A stretch of 64,000 nucleotides of DNA from Saccharomonospora sp. NB11 (GTDB lineage: Bacteria; Actinomycetota; Actinomycetes; Mycobacteriales; Pseudonocardiaceae): NCBI RefSeq assembly GCF_015910535.1, contig NZ_JACBJG010000007.1, forward strand, positions 1-64,000. The letters are read 5' to 3'. Shown piece by piece: positions 8,782-16,801 of the stretch. The notes under the pieces are model-generated. The model did no database searches. It saw only the letters and a list, made by a program, of their open reading frames with translations, and was not told where the DNA came from. How positions within the stretch are numbered: position 1 is the stretch's first letter; each line of letters begins with the position of its first letter. The translations under genes and the position numbers were made by a program.

Positions 8782-10908
8782 GTGGGCAGCGCACAACGCT
8801 CGACCGGATTGCGGGACCCGCTCGACGGGCTCGACCCGGAGCAGCGCACGGCCGCGAGCGCGCCTCGCGGTCCGGTGTGTGTGCTCGCCGGGGCCGGCAC
8901 GGGGAAGACCCGCACGATCACCCGCCGAATCGCCTACCTGGTACGACACGGACACGTCGCCCCCACGCAGGTACTCGCGGTCACCTTCACCGCCCGAGCC
9001 GCGGGAGAACTTCGGGCGAGGTTGCGGCAGCTCGGAGTCGACGGCGCTCAGGCGCGCACCTTCCACGCCGCCGCGTTGCGGCAACTGCGGTACTTCTGGC
9101 CCCGGGTCGTGGGTGACGCGCAATGGGACCTTCTCGACGGCCACAAGTTGAGGCTCGTGGGTCATGCCGCCAACAAGCTCAAGCTGCCGACCGAGACCGA
9201 GGTACTGCGTGACCTCGCGGGCGAGATCGAGTGGGCCAAGGCGTCTCTCGTCGGGCCCGACGAGTACCCCGACGTCGCGCGTGCCCGTCGCCGGGACATC
9301 GGGCAGCCGGTGGAGCGGGTGGCCGACGTGTACCGGACCTACGAGACCCTCAAGAACGATCGGCGACTGCTCGACTTCGACGACCTGCTGCTGCACACCA
9401 CGGCGGCCCTCGAAGAACACCGAGGCGTGGCGGAGGAGTTCCGCGACCGCTACCGGTGCTTCGTGGTGGACGAGTACCAGGACATCACCCCCGCACAGCA
9501 ACGCTTGTTGGACGCCTGGCTCGGCGGTCGGGACGACGTGACGGTCGTAGGGGACGTCAACCAGACGATCTACTCCTTCGGCGGTGCCTCGCCGCGGCCG
9601 CTGTTGAACTTCACCCGGCGGTATCCCGGTGCCACGGTGGTGCGGCTCGAACGTGACTACCGCTCCACCCCGCAGGTGGTGGAGTTTGCCAACCGCGTCA
9701 TCAGCGGAGCACGCGGACGTCCGGCGGGCACCCGACTGCGCCTCGTGGGGCAGCGTCCCGACGGGCCGCGTCCGACTTTCGCCGAGTACGACGATGAACC
9801 GGCCGAGGCCGCCGCGGTGGCGCGACAGGTGCGTGCGCTCGTGGACAGCGGTGTGCCGGCCCGTGAGATCGCGGTGCTGTTCCGCGTCAACGCGCAGTCG
9901 GAGACCTACGAGCGGGCGCTCGCCGACGCGGGTGTGCCCTACCAGGTACGAGGCGGTGAGCGCTTCTTCCAACGGCCCGAGGTCCGGCAGGCGGTGAGTG
10001 CGTTGCGCACGGCCGCTGTGGAACACAGGGGCACTGAGGGAGCGGAAGCTCCCGAGCTGCCCGCGATGGTGGGCAAGGTGCTCGCGACCGTCGGATGGAC
10101 CCCGCGGCAGCCGTCGGGCGGTGCCGCCCGTGAACGGTGGAGCGGGTTGCAGGGCCTGTACGAGCTGGCCGAGGATCTGACGGCCGAGGTCACGGCGGTC
10201 ACTCCAGGCGAGCAGCCGACGCTGTCGCGTTACGTCGCGGAGTTGGAGCAGCGGGCGGCGGCACAGCACCCACCCACCGTGGACGGCGTGACGTTGGCGT
10301 CCCTGCACGCGGCCAAGGGACTGGAGTGGGACGCGGTCTTCCTCGTCGGCCTCGCCGACGGCACGGTGCCCATCCAGCACGCCACCACCGACGAGGCCAT
10401 CGAGGAGGAACGTCGGCTGTTCTACGTCGGCGTCACCCGTGCGCGGGAGCATCTCGCTCTCAGTTGGTCGCTCGCGCGCTCGCCGGGCGGACGCCCGCAC
10501 CGCAGGCGGAGCCGCTTCCTCCACGGCCTCGTTCCCGAGACCGAGATCCCGGGACGTGCGCGTCGGCCATCGCGACGGCGGCCCGGCACCACCCCGGTCT
10601 GCCGGGTGTGTGGGCGCGAACTGCAATCGACGTTGGAGATCAAGGTCGGCCGCTGTGTCGACTGCCCGTCCGATCTCGACGAGAACCTGCTCGAACGTCT
10701 GCGCGACTGGCGGAAGGCGAAGGCGAAGGAACTGGGAGTTCCTACGTTCGTCGTGTTCACCGACGCGACGCTCGTCGCCATCGCGGAGCAGCGTCCCCGA
10801 GACGTGCGTGGCCTCGTCTCGATCTCCGGAATCGGGGCGACCAAGGCCCACCGTTTCGGTGAGGACGTCCTCGCGGTCGTCGACGAGGTGGCCCACGGGG
10901 GCCAGTGA
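8782..10908 (+). CDS. uvrD2: ATP-dependent DNA helicase UvrD2 (UvrD/Rep family with HRDC domain)
   Basis: A 708-residue superfamily 1A 3'-5' DNA helicase. The Walker A motif is GAGTGKTRT (about residues 38-46), the Walker B is VVDEYQDITP, and motifs HAAKGLEWDAVFL and FYVGVTRARE follow. After the motor comes a four-Cys segment (CRVC...CVDC) and a C-terminal HRDC domain (from about residue 635), the layout known for mycobacterial UvrD2. GTG 8782 lies 6 bases after a -10-like GAGGAT. The upstream extension to 8626 reads antisense to the DUF4191 gene and is rejected. It sits next to whiB7 as in mycobacteria and probably acts in DNA repair. Confidence 0.93.
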   Translation: MGSAQRSTGLRDPLDGLDPEQRTAASAPRGPVCVLAGAGTGKTRTITRRIAYLVRHGHVAPTQVLAVTFTARAAGELRARLRQLGVDGAQARTFHAAALRQLRYFWPRVVGDAQWDLLDGHKLRLVGHAANKLKLPTETEVLRDLAGEIEWAKASLVGPDEYPDVARARRRDIGQPVERVADVYRTYETLKNDRRLLDFDDLLLHTTAALEEHRGVAEEFRDRYRCFVVDEYQDITPAQQRLLDAWLGGRDDVTVVGDVNQTIYSFGGASPRPLLNFTRRYPGATVVRLERDYRSTPQVVEFANRVISGARGRPAGTRLRLVGQRPDGPRPTFAEYDDEPAEAAAVARQVRALVDSGVPAREIAVLFRVNAQSETYERALADAGVPYQVRGGERFFQRPEVRQAVSALRTAAVEHRGTEGAEAPELPAMVGKVLATVGWTPRQPSGGAARERWSGLQGLYELAEDLTAEVTAVTPGEQPTLSRYVAELEQRAAAQHPPTVDGVTLASLHAAKGLEWDAVFLVGLADGTVPIQHATTDEAIEEERRLFYVGVTRAREHLALSWSLARSPGGRPHRRRSRFLHGLVPETEIPGRARRPSRRRPGTTPVCRVCGRELQSTLEIKVGRCVDCPSDLDENLLERLRDWRKAKAKELGVPTFVVFTDATLVAIAEQRPRDVRGLVSISGIGATKAHRFGEDVLAVVDEVAHGGQ

Positions 10909-10967
10909 TCCCGAGCTGGCGAAGTCGCTGGTCAGAAGCATATTTCGCCGTCTCGGCGGGAAGTTGG

Positions 10968-11005
10968 AAAAATAAGTTGCTGCGCTGCTCGGAGCGCAAT
11001 AACCT
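10968..11005 (+). promoter_or_regulatory. WhiB7-type autoregulated promoter
   Basis: An A/T-rich block AAAAATAA (10968-10975) sits one base before a -35 element TTGCTG (10977-10982). A 17-base spacer leads to the -10 TAACCT (11000-11005). WhiB7-controlled promoters are known to need an A/T-rich block just upstream of the -35, bound by WhiB7's AT-hook with the vegetative sigma factor. This promoter would make the whiB7 transcript about 460 bases upstream of the whiB7 start. Confidence 0.75.
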
Positions 11006-11085
11006 GCATGCACTGGGTGGATACTGTGTGATTCCGGCCGCCGCGACCGCGGTGGGCCGCCGGACGGAGAGAGGAGGTGCCAGCG

Positions 11086-11343
11086 ATGCGGATCTACTGG
11101 GAGAACGGCATTGCCGGCACGCCGCTGTCCGGGTTCGGCCACGCCATTCGTCGGCGTGGTGACCTCATGGTGTCGCGGGATGCGCAGCAGTACGAGGAGA
11201 CGCGTGCACGCGTCGATGTTGTTCCCGTTTCTTCTGCTGTCGCCGGCGTTGTCGAGGGCGGTAAAGCGGCTGTTCGTCGCCTGACCGTCGATCTTCCACA
11301 GCAGTACTGGGTTCCGTTGTGCCCACAGGAGAGTGTGCCCTGA
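11086..11343 (+). CDS. Upstream ORF (85 aa) in the whiB7 leader
   Basis: An 85-residue ORF starting at ATG 11086 behind a strong AGGAGG (8-base spacing). It lies wholly inside the whiB7 leader and ends 27 bases before an attenuator-like hairpin. The start MRIYWENGIAGTPLSG has no recognised domain. Known whiB7 (wblC) genes in Streptomyces and mycobacteria use translated leader ORFs to sense slow ribosomes, so this peptide may matter for being translated and not for its product. It is longer than such leaders usually are. An in-frame GTG at 11077 is the alternative start. Confidence 0.7.
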   Translation: MRIYWENGIAGTPLSGFGHAIRRRGDLMVSRDAQQYEETRARVDVVPVSSAVAGVVEGGKAAVRRLTVDLPQQYWVPLCPQESVP

Positions 11344-11370
11344 CCTAGGTGTCAGTGGACCAGGCTCACG

Positions 11371-11409
11371 AAGGCCGCGGAACCGTAATCCGGATCCGCG
11401 GCCTTTGTC
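11371..11409 (+). terminator. Attenuator-like hairpin in the whiB7 leader
   Basis: AAGGCCGCGGA (11371-11381) and TCCGCGGCCTT (11395-11405) form a perfect 11-bp stem, followed by TTGTCG. It lies between the leader ORF and whiB7, where a conditional terminator would shut off whiB7 unless ribosomes stall on the leader. The U tract is short. Confidence 0.65.
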
Positions 11410-11470
11410 GTGCGCGGATTCGGGTTCCGGGTGAATCGAGTAGCGCACAACAACACGAGGGAGAACATCA

Positions 11471-11863
11471 ATGCCATCGGCGACCGCCTTCGCGTCAGAG
11501 AAGGCGTCGGAGAAGGTACTGACTGACAACGCAGGCGCAGCGGGTGTGGCCGGAATGCTGGACACCGTTGCTGCGCCGGGGATCGACCTGCCGTGCCGTG
11601 CCGGTGACGCGGACCTGTGGTTCGCCGAGGCCCCGGCGGACCTGGAACGCGCGAAGCACCTGTGCGGTGACTGCCCCGTCAGGAATTCCTGCCTGGCCGG
11701 TGCCTTGGCCCGACGGGAACCGTGGGGCGTCTGGGGCGGGGAGATCTTCGAACGAGGAGTGATCGTGGCGCGCAAGAGGCCGCGCGGTCGTCCTCGTAAG
11801 CACCCGGTCGTGACGTCGGCCGACGCGGTGACCACGCGCGACGCGCAGCGGAGCGCGGCATGA
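11471..11863 (+). CDS. whiB7: WhiB7 redox-sensing transcription factor
   Basis: A 130-residue WhiB-family protein. The four iron-sulfur cluster Cys are in DLPCRAGD and HLCGDCPVRNSCLAG; the GVWGGE turn follows, and the C-terminus has the AT-hook core GRPRK that marks WhiB7 among WhiB paralogues. WhiB7 binds the vegetative sigma factor and turns on intrinsic antibiotic resistance genes. ATG 11471 follows GAGGGAG. The upstream promoter, leader ORF and hairpin give the regulatory layout known for whiB7, and uvrD2 is adjacent as in mycobacteria. The extended N-terminus (about 35 residues before the first Cys) is variable in the family. Confidence 0.94.
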   Translation: MPSATAFASEKASEKVLTDNAGAAGVAGMLDTVAAPGIDLPCRAGDADLWFAEAPADLERAKHLCGDCPVRNSCLAGALARREPWGVWGGEIFERGVIVARKRPRGRPRKHPVVTSADAVTTRDAQRSAA

Positions 11864-11958
11864 ACACGCTGCTCGTCCCCGCGCTTGCAACGCCGTGCCC
11901 GACCACTGTCCACCGTGAACGCAGTGACGTTCACCGAAAGCTGAAGGGATTCGCCGTC

Positions 11959-12096
11959 ATGTTGCTTCATGAAGAACTCGCCAGAGAACGAATACGGGAC
12001 ATGCTCCAAGCCGCGTCCGACCGGCGTGAGGCCCGTTCTGCGAAGCAGTCCAGGAAAAGGGCACGTGCGGCAGGCACGAGGTACGGCCGGGCGTAG
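11959..12096 (+). CDS. Small basic actinobacterial protein (45 aa)
   Basis: A short ORF starting MLLHEELARERIRDML, with an amphipathic helix followed by an Arg/Lys-rich tail. I favour ATG 11959, preceded by GAAGGGA; the frame is open from ATG 11860, which overlaps the whiB7 stop, but the first 33 codons look less coding-like. Short proteins beginning this way are common in actinobacteria. The function is unknown; the charge suggests binding to nucleic acid or a membrane. Confidence 0.6.
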   Translation: MLLHEELARERIRDMLQAASDRREARSAKQSRKRARAAGTRYGRA

Positions 12097-12168
12097 TGCC
12101 AACCACTATGTGCGGGGGCAGCGAGGTGCGTCGCTGCCCCCGCACCATGCGTATCGAAGGGGAAGACA

Positions 12169-13044
12169 ATGTCGCAGGTGACGCACGACGACATCGACTG
12201 GGCGTCGAAGCTCGCGGACATGCGGAGGTTCGACGCGATCGAGAGCTCCGCCGTGCGCGAGGTCGCCACGAAGCTCGTCGAGCAGGCGCCGCCCGGCGCG
12301 GTCGTCGTGGACGCGGGGTGCGGCGCCGGTGGAATGAGTGCGGCTCTGGCCTCCGCGTTGCGGGGAAAGGGCGGTGGCACGCTCGTGCTCGTGGACGCCG
12401 TGGACGAGCTGCTTCGGGCAGCCCAGGACGCCGCGATCGCCGCTGGCCGTGACTCCGTCTCGGTCACCACCGTGACCGCGGACGTCGCCACCGAGCCGCT
12501 CGCGTCCCGCGTGCCGGAGGCCGATCTCGTCTGGGCATCGGCCATGGTGCATCACCTCCCGAACCAACAAGCAGGCGTCGTGACGCTGGCCTCGATGCTC
12601 GGGCCGGGAGGAATGTTGGCGCTCGCCGAGGGCGGCAGCCCGCAACAGTTCCTTCCGTGGGACACCGGAGTCGGCCGTCCTGGCCTGGAAGCGCGGCTCA
12701 ACGCGGCTCGTGACGAGTGGTTCGGGGAGATGCGCGCGGGCATCCACGGTGCGGTCCCGATGCCGTACGGCTGGACCACGGCCCTGACTCGGGCGGGGCT
12801 CGCGGACGCGACGTCCTTCAGCTATCTCGTCGATCACCCGGCGCCTGCGAGCGAGGCCGTACGACAGCACGCCGTCGCACGATTCACCTGGCTCGCTGAC
12901 ACTGTCGGTGATCGGTTGAGCCCCGGTGATCGGGAGGCTGTGGCCGCGTTGATCGACCCGGACGACCCGCGGTTCCTCGGCAGCCGCGACGACGTCTTCC
13001 TGCTCTACGCCCGGACGGTGCACACCGGGCGCCGACCTCGCTGA
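12169..13044 (+). CDS. SAM-dependent methyltransferase
   Basis: A 291-residue class I methyltransferase. Motif I is VVVDAGCGAGGMSAAL (near residues 45-60), the acidic residue after strand 2 is in VLVDAV, and motif IV is ADLVWASAMVHHL. The final third holds a helical substrate domain. ATG 12169 has AAGGGGA upstream. It stands alone between the whiB7 region and a convergent AbiEi-like gene. The layout resembles ubiquinone/menaquinone-type and secondary-metabolite methyltransferases, but the substrate cannot be assigned. Confidence 0.87.
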   Translation: MSQVTHDDIDWASKLADMRRFDAIESSAVREVATKLVEQAPPGAVVVDAGCGAGGMSAALASALRGKGGGTLVLVDAVDELLRAAQDAAIAAGRDSVSVTTVTADVATEPLASRVPEADLVWASAMVHHLPNQQAGVVTLASMLGPGGMLALAEGGSPQQFLPWDTGVGRPGLEARLNAARDEWFGEMRAGIHGAVPMPYGWTTALTRAGLADATSFSYLVDHPAPASEAVRQHAVARFTWLADTVGDRLSPGDREAVAALIDPDDPRFLGSRDDVFLLYARTVHTGRRPR

Positions 13045-13052
13045 CGCCGTTC

Positions 13053-14081
13053 TCATCGCCAGCTCGCGGGGCGGGCTTCGGACAGTACCGGGGGACGAGG
13101 ACGTCGGGCGGCGTGGCGGAACGCACGGACCAACTCGGCGACGACGAGGTCACCGTGGTGACGCAGCATCGACGACGGCGTGCGCACCAATACGACACCC
13201 GCGGCGCTCAGGGCGAGCCCGGCACGGTCGTTTCGAGGTCGCAGTCGGTCTGGGCTGGTCGGGGAGAGAACCGACCAGCCCAGACCGACGTCGTCCCACC
13301 AGGCGTCCACCGTGCCCAGGAGGCGGCGACCGCGAGTGAGCACGTCGGTGTCCCAGCGTGGGGGCGGAAGCGGACAGCGTCGGGCCAGCTCACGTGCGGT
13401 TCGGCGCAGAGCGCATGTGTCGGTGTAGGTCAGCGCGCGTAATTGCATGCGGACGACGGCCGAACCGCGTTGGGAACCCTGGTCGAGTTCCGTGCGCAGG
13501 TCGTCGAGGCTGCACAGACCTTCCTCGATGGCGACTGTGAGCAGCCGACGAATCCGGTCGGGGTCAGTCTCACGGCGGGCGGCGTCGATCACCGCGCGTG
13601 CCGGCGGAGCGTAGGGGAGCCCGTCGACGATCAGGGGGTGCGGTAGACGCGCAGTGCGCTCGACGGCCAGGAACGCGGGCGGGGTCAGTCGACGACCCGC
13701 GGCGACCAGGGTCTGCACCTGTGGCGGCGGGGAGAGGCGTACTCCGTTCGCTCGGAGCGCGTCGACACCGGTGATGACCCCTTCGGGGCCGAGGTAGGCG
13801 ACAGCGGCACGGAGGAGCTGACGCCGGGTCGGCTCACCGGAGTCCAACAGGACGACCCCTGTGGCGAGCCGTCGCCACGGGCCGCCGGGTCTGCATCGTT
13901 TCGTGATGGTGCTCGGGTGCACGCCGAGTGAGCGCAACTGTGCCACCGACAGTACGAGCGCCTCCGGGTCGGCCGGGCGAGCGGGAGTGCTCGCCGTCGA
14001 GAACACCGACGTCAGAGTGGGGTCGAGGACGCGAGGAGAGGACTGCGGGCTGAGGGTCGCTACCGATGTCGTCGAGGTCAT
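13053..14081 (-). CDS. AbiEi-antitoxin-like winged-helix protein
   Basis: A 342-residue protein. After a 40-residue linker, VLSVAQLRSLGVHPSTITKR is an N-terminal winged helix of the type IV antitoxin AbiEi sort, followed by WRRLATGVVLLDSGE. The C-terminal half (from about residue 235) contains TVDAWWDDVGLGWSVLS and ends with RTPSSMLRHHGDLVVAELV, which recalls a degenerate Vsr/DUF559 nuclease-like domain seen in many actinobacterial paralogues. There is no neighbouring AbiEii nucleotidyltransferase, so a toxin-antitoxin role is not supported. It is probably a DNA-binding protein of unknown role. Confidence 0.7.
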   Translation of the reverse strand: MTSTTSVATLSPQSSPRVLDPTLTSVFSTASTPARPADPEALVLSVAQLRSLGVHPSTITKRCRPGGPWRRLATGVVLLDSGEPTRRQLLRAAVAYLGPEGVITGVDALRANGVRLSPPPQVQTLVAAGRRLTPPAFLAVERTARLPHPLIVDGLPYAPPARAVIDAARRETDPDRIRRLLTVAIEEGLCSLDDLRTELDQGSQRGSAVVRMQLRALTYTDTCALRRTARELARRCPLPPPRWDTDVLTRGRRLLGTVDAWWDDVGLGWSVLSPTSPDRLRPRNDRAGLALSAAGVVLVRTPSSMLRHHGDLVVAELVRAFRHAARRPRPPVLSEARPASWR

Positions 14082-14131
14082 GCCACGAGCCTGCTCCGGA
14101 ACGCGCCCTCATGGCGCCGCCTTCGCCACGC

Positions 14132-14193
14132 TGTGGACAACTCACCGGCACCAACGGTGCCGTTCGGTCATCGCGGACCCCGCCTGTGGACAA
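14132..14193. promoter_or_regulatory. Two exact DnaA-box sequences
   Basis: TGTGGACAA, the complement of the DnaA box TTGTCCACA, occurs at 14132-14140 and 14185-14193, in the gap between the AbiEi-like gene and the ABC1 kinase gene. Both are in the same orientation, 53 bases apart. Confidence 0.5.
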
Positions 14194-14212
14194 CTACTCC
14201 CGGTCTGTCGAC

Positions 14213-15559
14213 TCAGGCGGCGAAGCCCGGCTGCCACTGCTCGACGATCGAGCGCACGGGCAGCTCGGCGTCGAGTTGGCACAGGATGCCGATCGCCCCG
14301 GCGGTCACGCGGTGGATCAAGAGCCACTGAGGCGGCAGGTTGAGCGAGCGGCCGATGTGGAAGTCCTTGTTCCGCGCGTCGCCCATGCGCATCGCCTGCT
14401 TCTGAGCCCATTCGCGCGTGAAATGGAAGGTCTCATCGGTGAGGGGAGCGACGAGGGGCAGCAGCCAGGCGTAGACGTCGTCGGCGTCCAGCCCGATCTC
14501 AGGACGCACGAAGCCCTCCGCCCTGAGCACTTCGAAGAGGTCCTGTGACCGTCCTTCCAGAGCCAGGCGCATCATCACGCCGAGGGCCCGTGGCGCCCCG
14601 TCGGGGAGGTTCGCCACGGCCCCGAAGTCGATGACGCACAACCGGCCGTCGTCGAGCAGCATGAAGTTGCCCGGGTGGGGGTCCGAGTGGAGCAGGCGGG
14701 CCCTGGCGGGCGATGAGTAGTGGAACTCGGCGAGAAGTCGGCCGGCCTCGTTGCGTTCGTCCGAGGAACCACCAGCGATGATCTTCGAGTAAGGAGTGCC
14801 GGTGACCCACTCGGAGACGATGACCTTCGGAGCACTCGCCACGACGCGGGGCACGAAGACGTTCTCGTCACCCTGGAACGCCTTCGCGAACCGGCGTTGA
14901 TTGTCCGCCTCGCTCCGGTAGTCGAGCTCCTCGTTCATGCGCTCGGCGAGCTCGTTGAGCAGCGGTTTCACCTCCGCGCCGGGCAGCAGCGCCTGGAACA
15001 GCCTGCTGAAGCGCTGGAGTTGGCGGAGATCGCTACGGAGAGCTTCGTCCGCGCCCGGGTACTGCACCTTCACGGCGACCTCGCGGCCGTCGTGCCAGAC
15101 GGCGCGGTGTACCTGCCCGATGCTCGCCGCCGCGGCGGGCTCGTCGTCGAACTCGGCGAATCGGCGTTCCCACGACCGGCCCAGTTGCTCGGCGAGCACA
15201 CGGCGGGTCTGCCGGGTGGGCATGGGAGGCGCCGCCGCCTGCAGTCGAGTGAGTGCGTCGCGGTACGGGGCGGCGAACTCCTCGGGCACCGCTGCCTCGA
15301 ACACACTGAGTGCCTGCCCGAACTTCATCGCGCCGCCCTTGAGCGTGCCGAGCACCTCGAAGAGCTGCTCCGCCGCCTTGGCCGACAGCGTGGCGTTGAC
15401 CTCCTCGGCGCTCTGACCGGTGAGCCGTCGTCCCCACCCACCCACGGCGCGACCGGCGATGCCGAGCGGCAGGCTCGCGAGCTTCGCCGTGCGTGCCACT
15501 GTTCGCCGGGGCAGGGGCGCGTCAGCCTGGTCGCCGAGGGAGTCGTGGGAGTCCGTCAC
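14213..15559 (-). CDS. ABC1/AarF (UbiB) family atypical kinase
   Basis: A 448-residue ABC1-family protein kinase-like protein. It shows the family KxGQ region (KFGQALS), the nucleotide-site Lys in EVAVKVQYPGADEA, and the catalytic segments HSDPHPGNFMLLDDG and CVIDFGAVANL. GTG 15559 is favoured over the open extension to 15619. In ubiquinone makers UbiB helps quinone synthesis; in actinobacteria this clade lies near whiB7/uvrD2 (Rv3197 in M. tuberculosis). Its upstream neighbour, 61 bases away on the same strand, is the ThiF-like gene, so they probably form an operon. Confidence 0.92.
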   Translation of the reverse strand: MTDSHDSLGDQADAPLPRRTVARTAKLASLPLGIAGRAVGGWGRRLTGQSAEEVNATLSAKAAEQLFEVLGTLKGGAMKFGQALSVFEAAVPEEFAAPYRDALTRLQAAAPPMPTRQTRRVLAEQLGRSWERRFAEFDDEPAAAASIGQVHRAVWHDGREVAVKVQYPGADEALRSDLRQLQRFSRLFQALLPGAEVKPLLNELAERMNEELDYRSEADNQRRFAKAFQGDENVFVPRVVASAPKVIVSEWVTGTPYSKIIAGGSSDERNEAGRLLAEFHYSSPARARLLHSDPHPGNFMLLDDGRLCVIDFGAVANLPDGAPRALGVMMRLALEGRSQDLFEVLRAEGFVRPEIGLDADDVYAWLLPLVAPLTDETFHFTREWAQKQAMRMGDARNKDFHIGRSLNLPPQWLLIHRVTAGAIGILCQLDAELPVRSIVEQWQPGFAA

Positions 15560-15620
15560 GACAGCGATTCTGCCTTCCGGATCACCACTTCCGCACTGAT
15601 TTCTGGGTGTGAAGAGCAAG

Positions 15621-16661
15621 TCAATGGGCAGATCGCCGACGCGGAGCGCCGCACGGGCAGCGGGGATGAGGTGGCCATTCGCGTCGGGTCACGACTCCCG
15701 TGACGCAGTCCAGTTCGAGTGTTGCGTTCCAGGTCGGCGGCGGTGTCGCGCGCAATGCGACGGGTGCTGCGGCGAGCGCCCGGAAGGCCTGGGCGACGGC
15801 CAGAGCGGCCGTGCCGTGAGTGCTGGTGACGTCTGCTTCCTGGTAACGGCCCGCCAGTTGTCCGGCGATCCGGGGCCAACACGGATCACGGCCCGTGCGG
15901 TGCAGATCCGCGCATCGAAGGCAGCTCGTCCGGCCGGGCACGACGAGCGGCCCGACGATGCCGATGCCGTCGCGTACTCGTGCGACGAGATGCGGCACAC
16001 CCCCGGCGACCAGGTCCATCACCACTTCCGGAGCAGGGACCACGGCGTCGGTGAGGATCACGAGCTGCGTCGCCGTGGCGTCGGGTCGCAGGCGCGCGAG
16101 GCGTACCTGGGGGTCGAGGCGTCTGGCGAGGTCGGCGAGGGCGTCCGCGCGCCTCCGTCCGACGTCCTCGGGACGAAGGCCCGACCCCACGTCGCTCCGC
16201 GAGACCACGCCGTCGGCGGCGAGCCGCAGTCGCACGACGCCCGTCCCGACGAGGAGCGAGGTGACGGCGGCAGCCAATCGACCCCCACCGTGGACGCCGA
16301 TCGTGTGCCTGGCCGAGGCGATCACCCCGAGCGGACTCCGGACACGCCCGGCCTTCGTGGCCGTGGCGTCGACGTCTTCGACCAGGCCGCGTGCGGTGAG
16401 ATCCTGCAGGACCGCGCGCAGGCGTCCGGCGTGCTCGGGGTGAACGAGCGAGAGCAGGGTCTCCGTGCTGCGTCGACCGTCGAGCCCGCGCAGGACGTCC
16501 ATGAGAATCGGCGGTAGGTCGGTCGCGACGACGGCGTGGCGTGGGTCGAGGCCGATCTGGATCTCGTTGGCGCGACGTTCGAGCACGGGTAGTCCCGCGC
16601 GGAGCCGCGGTCGCCTCGGCACCGGTACGCCGGAGACGACCTCCGTGAGCGGTCGGGTCAT
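15621..16661 (-). CDS. ThiF/E1-like protein (TOMM-cyclodehydratase-like)
   Basis: A 346-residue protein. An N-terminal winged-helix part carries GRRSTETLLSLV, then a Rossmann part with VIASARHTIGVHGGGRLAAA (E1/ThiF nucleotide loop degenerate), and a Cys-rich zinc site made of TSCLRCADLHR with HPRCPCGAP at the end. It resembles the leader-binding and E1-like proteins of thiazole/oxazole peptide pathways and is conserved in actinobacteria beside the ABC1 kinase gene. The ATP-binding residues look weak, so enzyme activity is doubtful. ATG 16661 is chosen; the frame opens to 16718. Confidence 0.78.
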   Translation of the reverse strand: MTRPLTEVVSGVPVPRRPRLRAGLPVLERRANEIQIGLDPRHAVVATDLPPILMDVLRGLDGRRSTETLLSLVHPEHAGRLRAVLQDLTARGLVEDVDATATKAGRVRSPLGVIASARHTIGVHGGGRLAAAVTSLLVGTGVVRLRLAADGVVSRSDVGSGLRPEDVGRRRADALADLARRLDPQVRLARLRPDATATQLVILTDAVVPAPEVVMDLVAGGVPHLVARVRDGIGIVGPLVVPGRTSCLRCADLHRTGRDPCWPRIAGQLAGRYQEADVTSTHGTAALAVAQAFRALAAAPVALRATPPPTWNATLELDCVTGVVTRREWPPHPRCPCGAPRRRSAH

Positions 16662-16710
16662 GCGCTCACTGTGACCAGAGAGGTCACCGTCCGCACAACC
16701 CTCGCCCGAG

Positions 16711-16740
16711 TTGTCCACAGGTCGGAACGCTTGTGGACAA
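16711..16740. promoter_or_regulatory. Inverted pair of exact DnaA-box sequences
   Basis: TTGTCCACA (16711-16719) and TGTGGACAA (16732-16740) form an inverted pair in the divergent gap between the ThiF-like gene and the YgjP-like peptidase gene. The symmetric arrangement could also be a dyad for another regulator. Confidence 0.5.
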
Positions 16741-16801
16741 CTCCGGGTGATCCGCGTCCGTGATCACCACGATGTCGGTGGTTGGCCTTACCTTTGTTCC
16801 C

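Noticed and set aside
7987-12102. 1371-codon open frame on the minus strand
   Set aside because: Only the last 242 codons (DUF4191) show a family; the rest is antisense to uvrD2 and whiB7 and is open because of the high GC.
13053-14081. Type IV toxin-antitoxin pair
   Set aside because: There is an AbiEi-like protein but no AbiEii toxin gene next to it.
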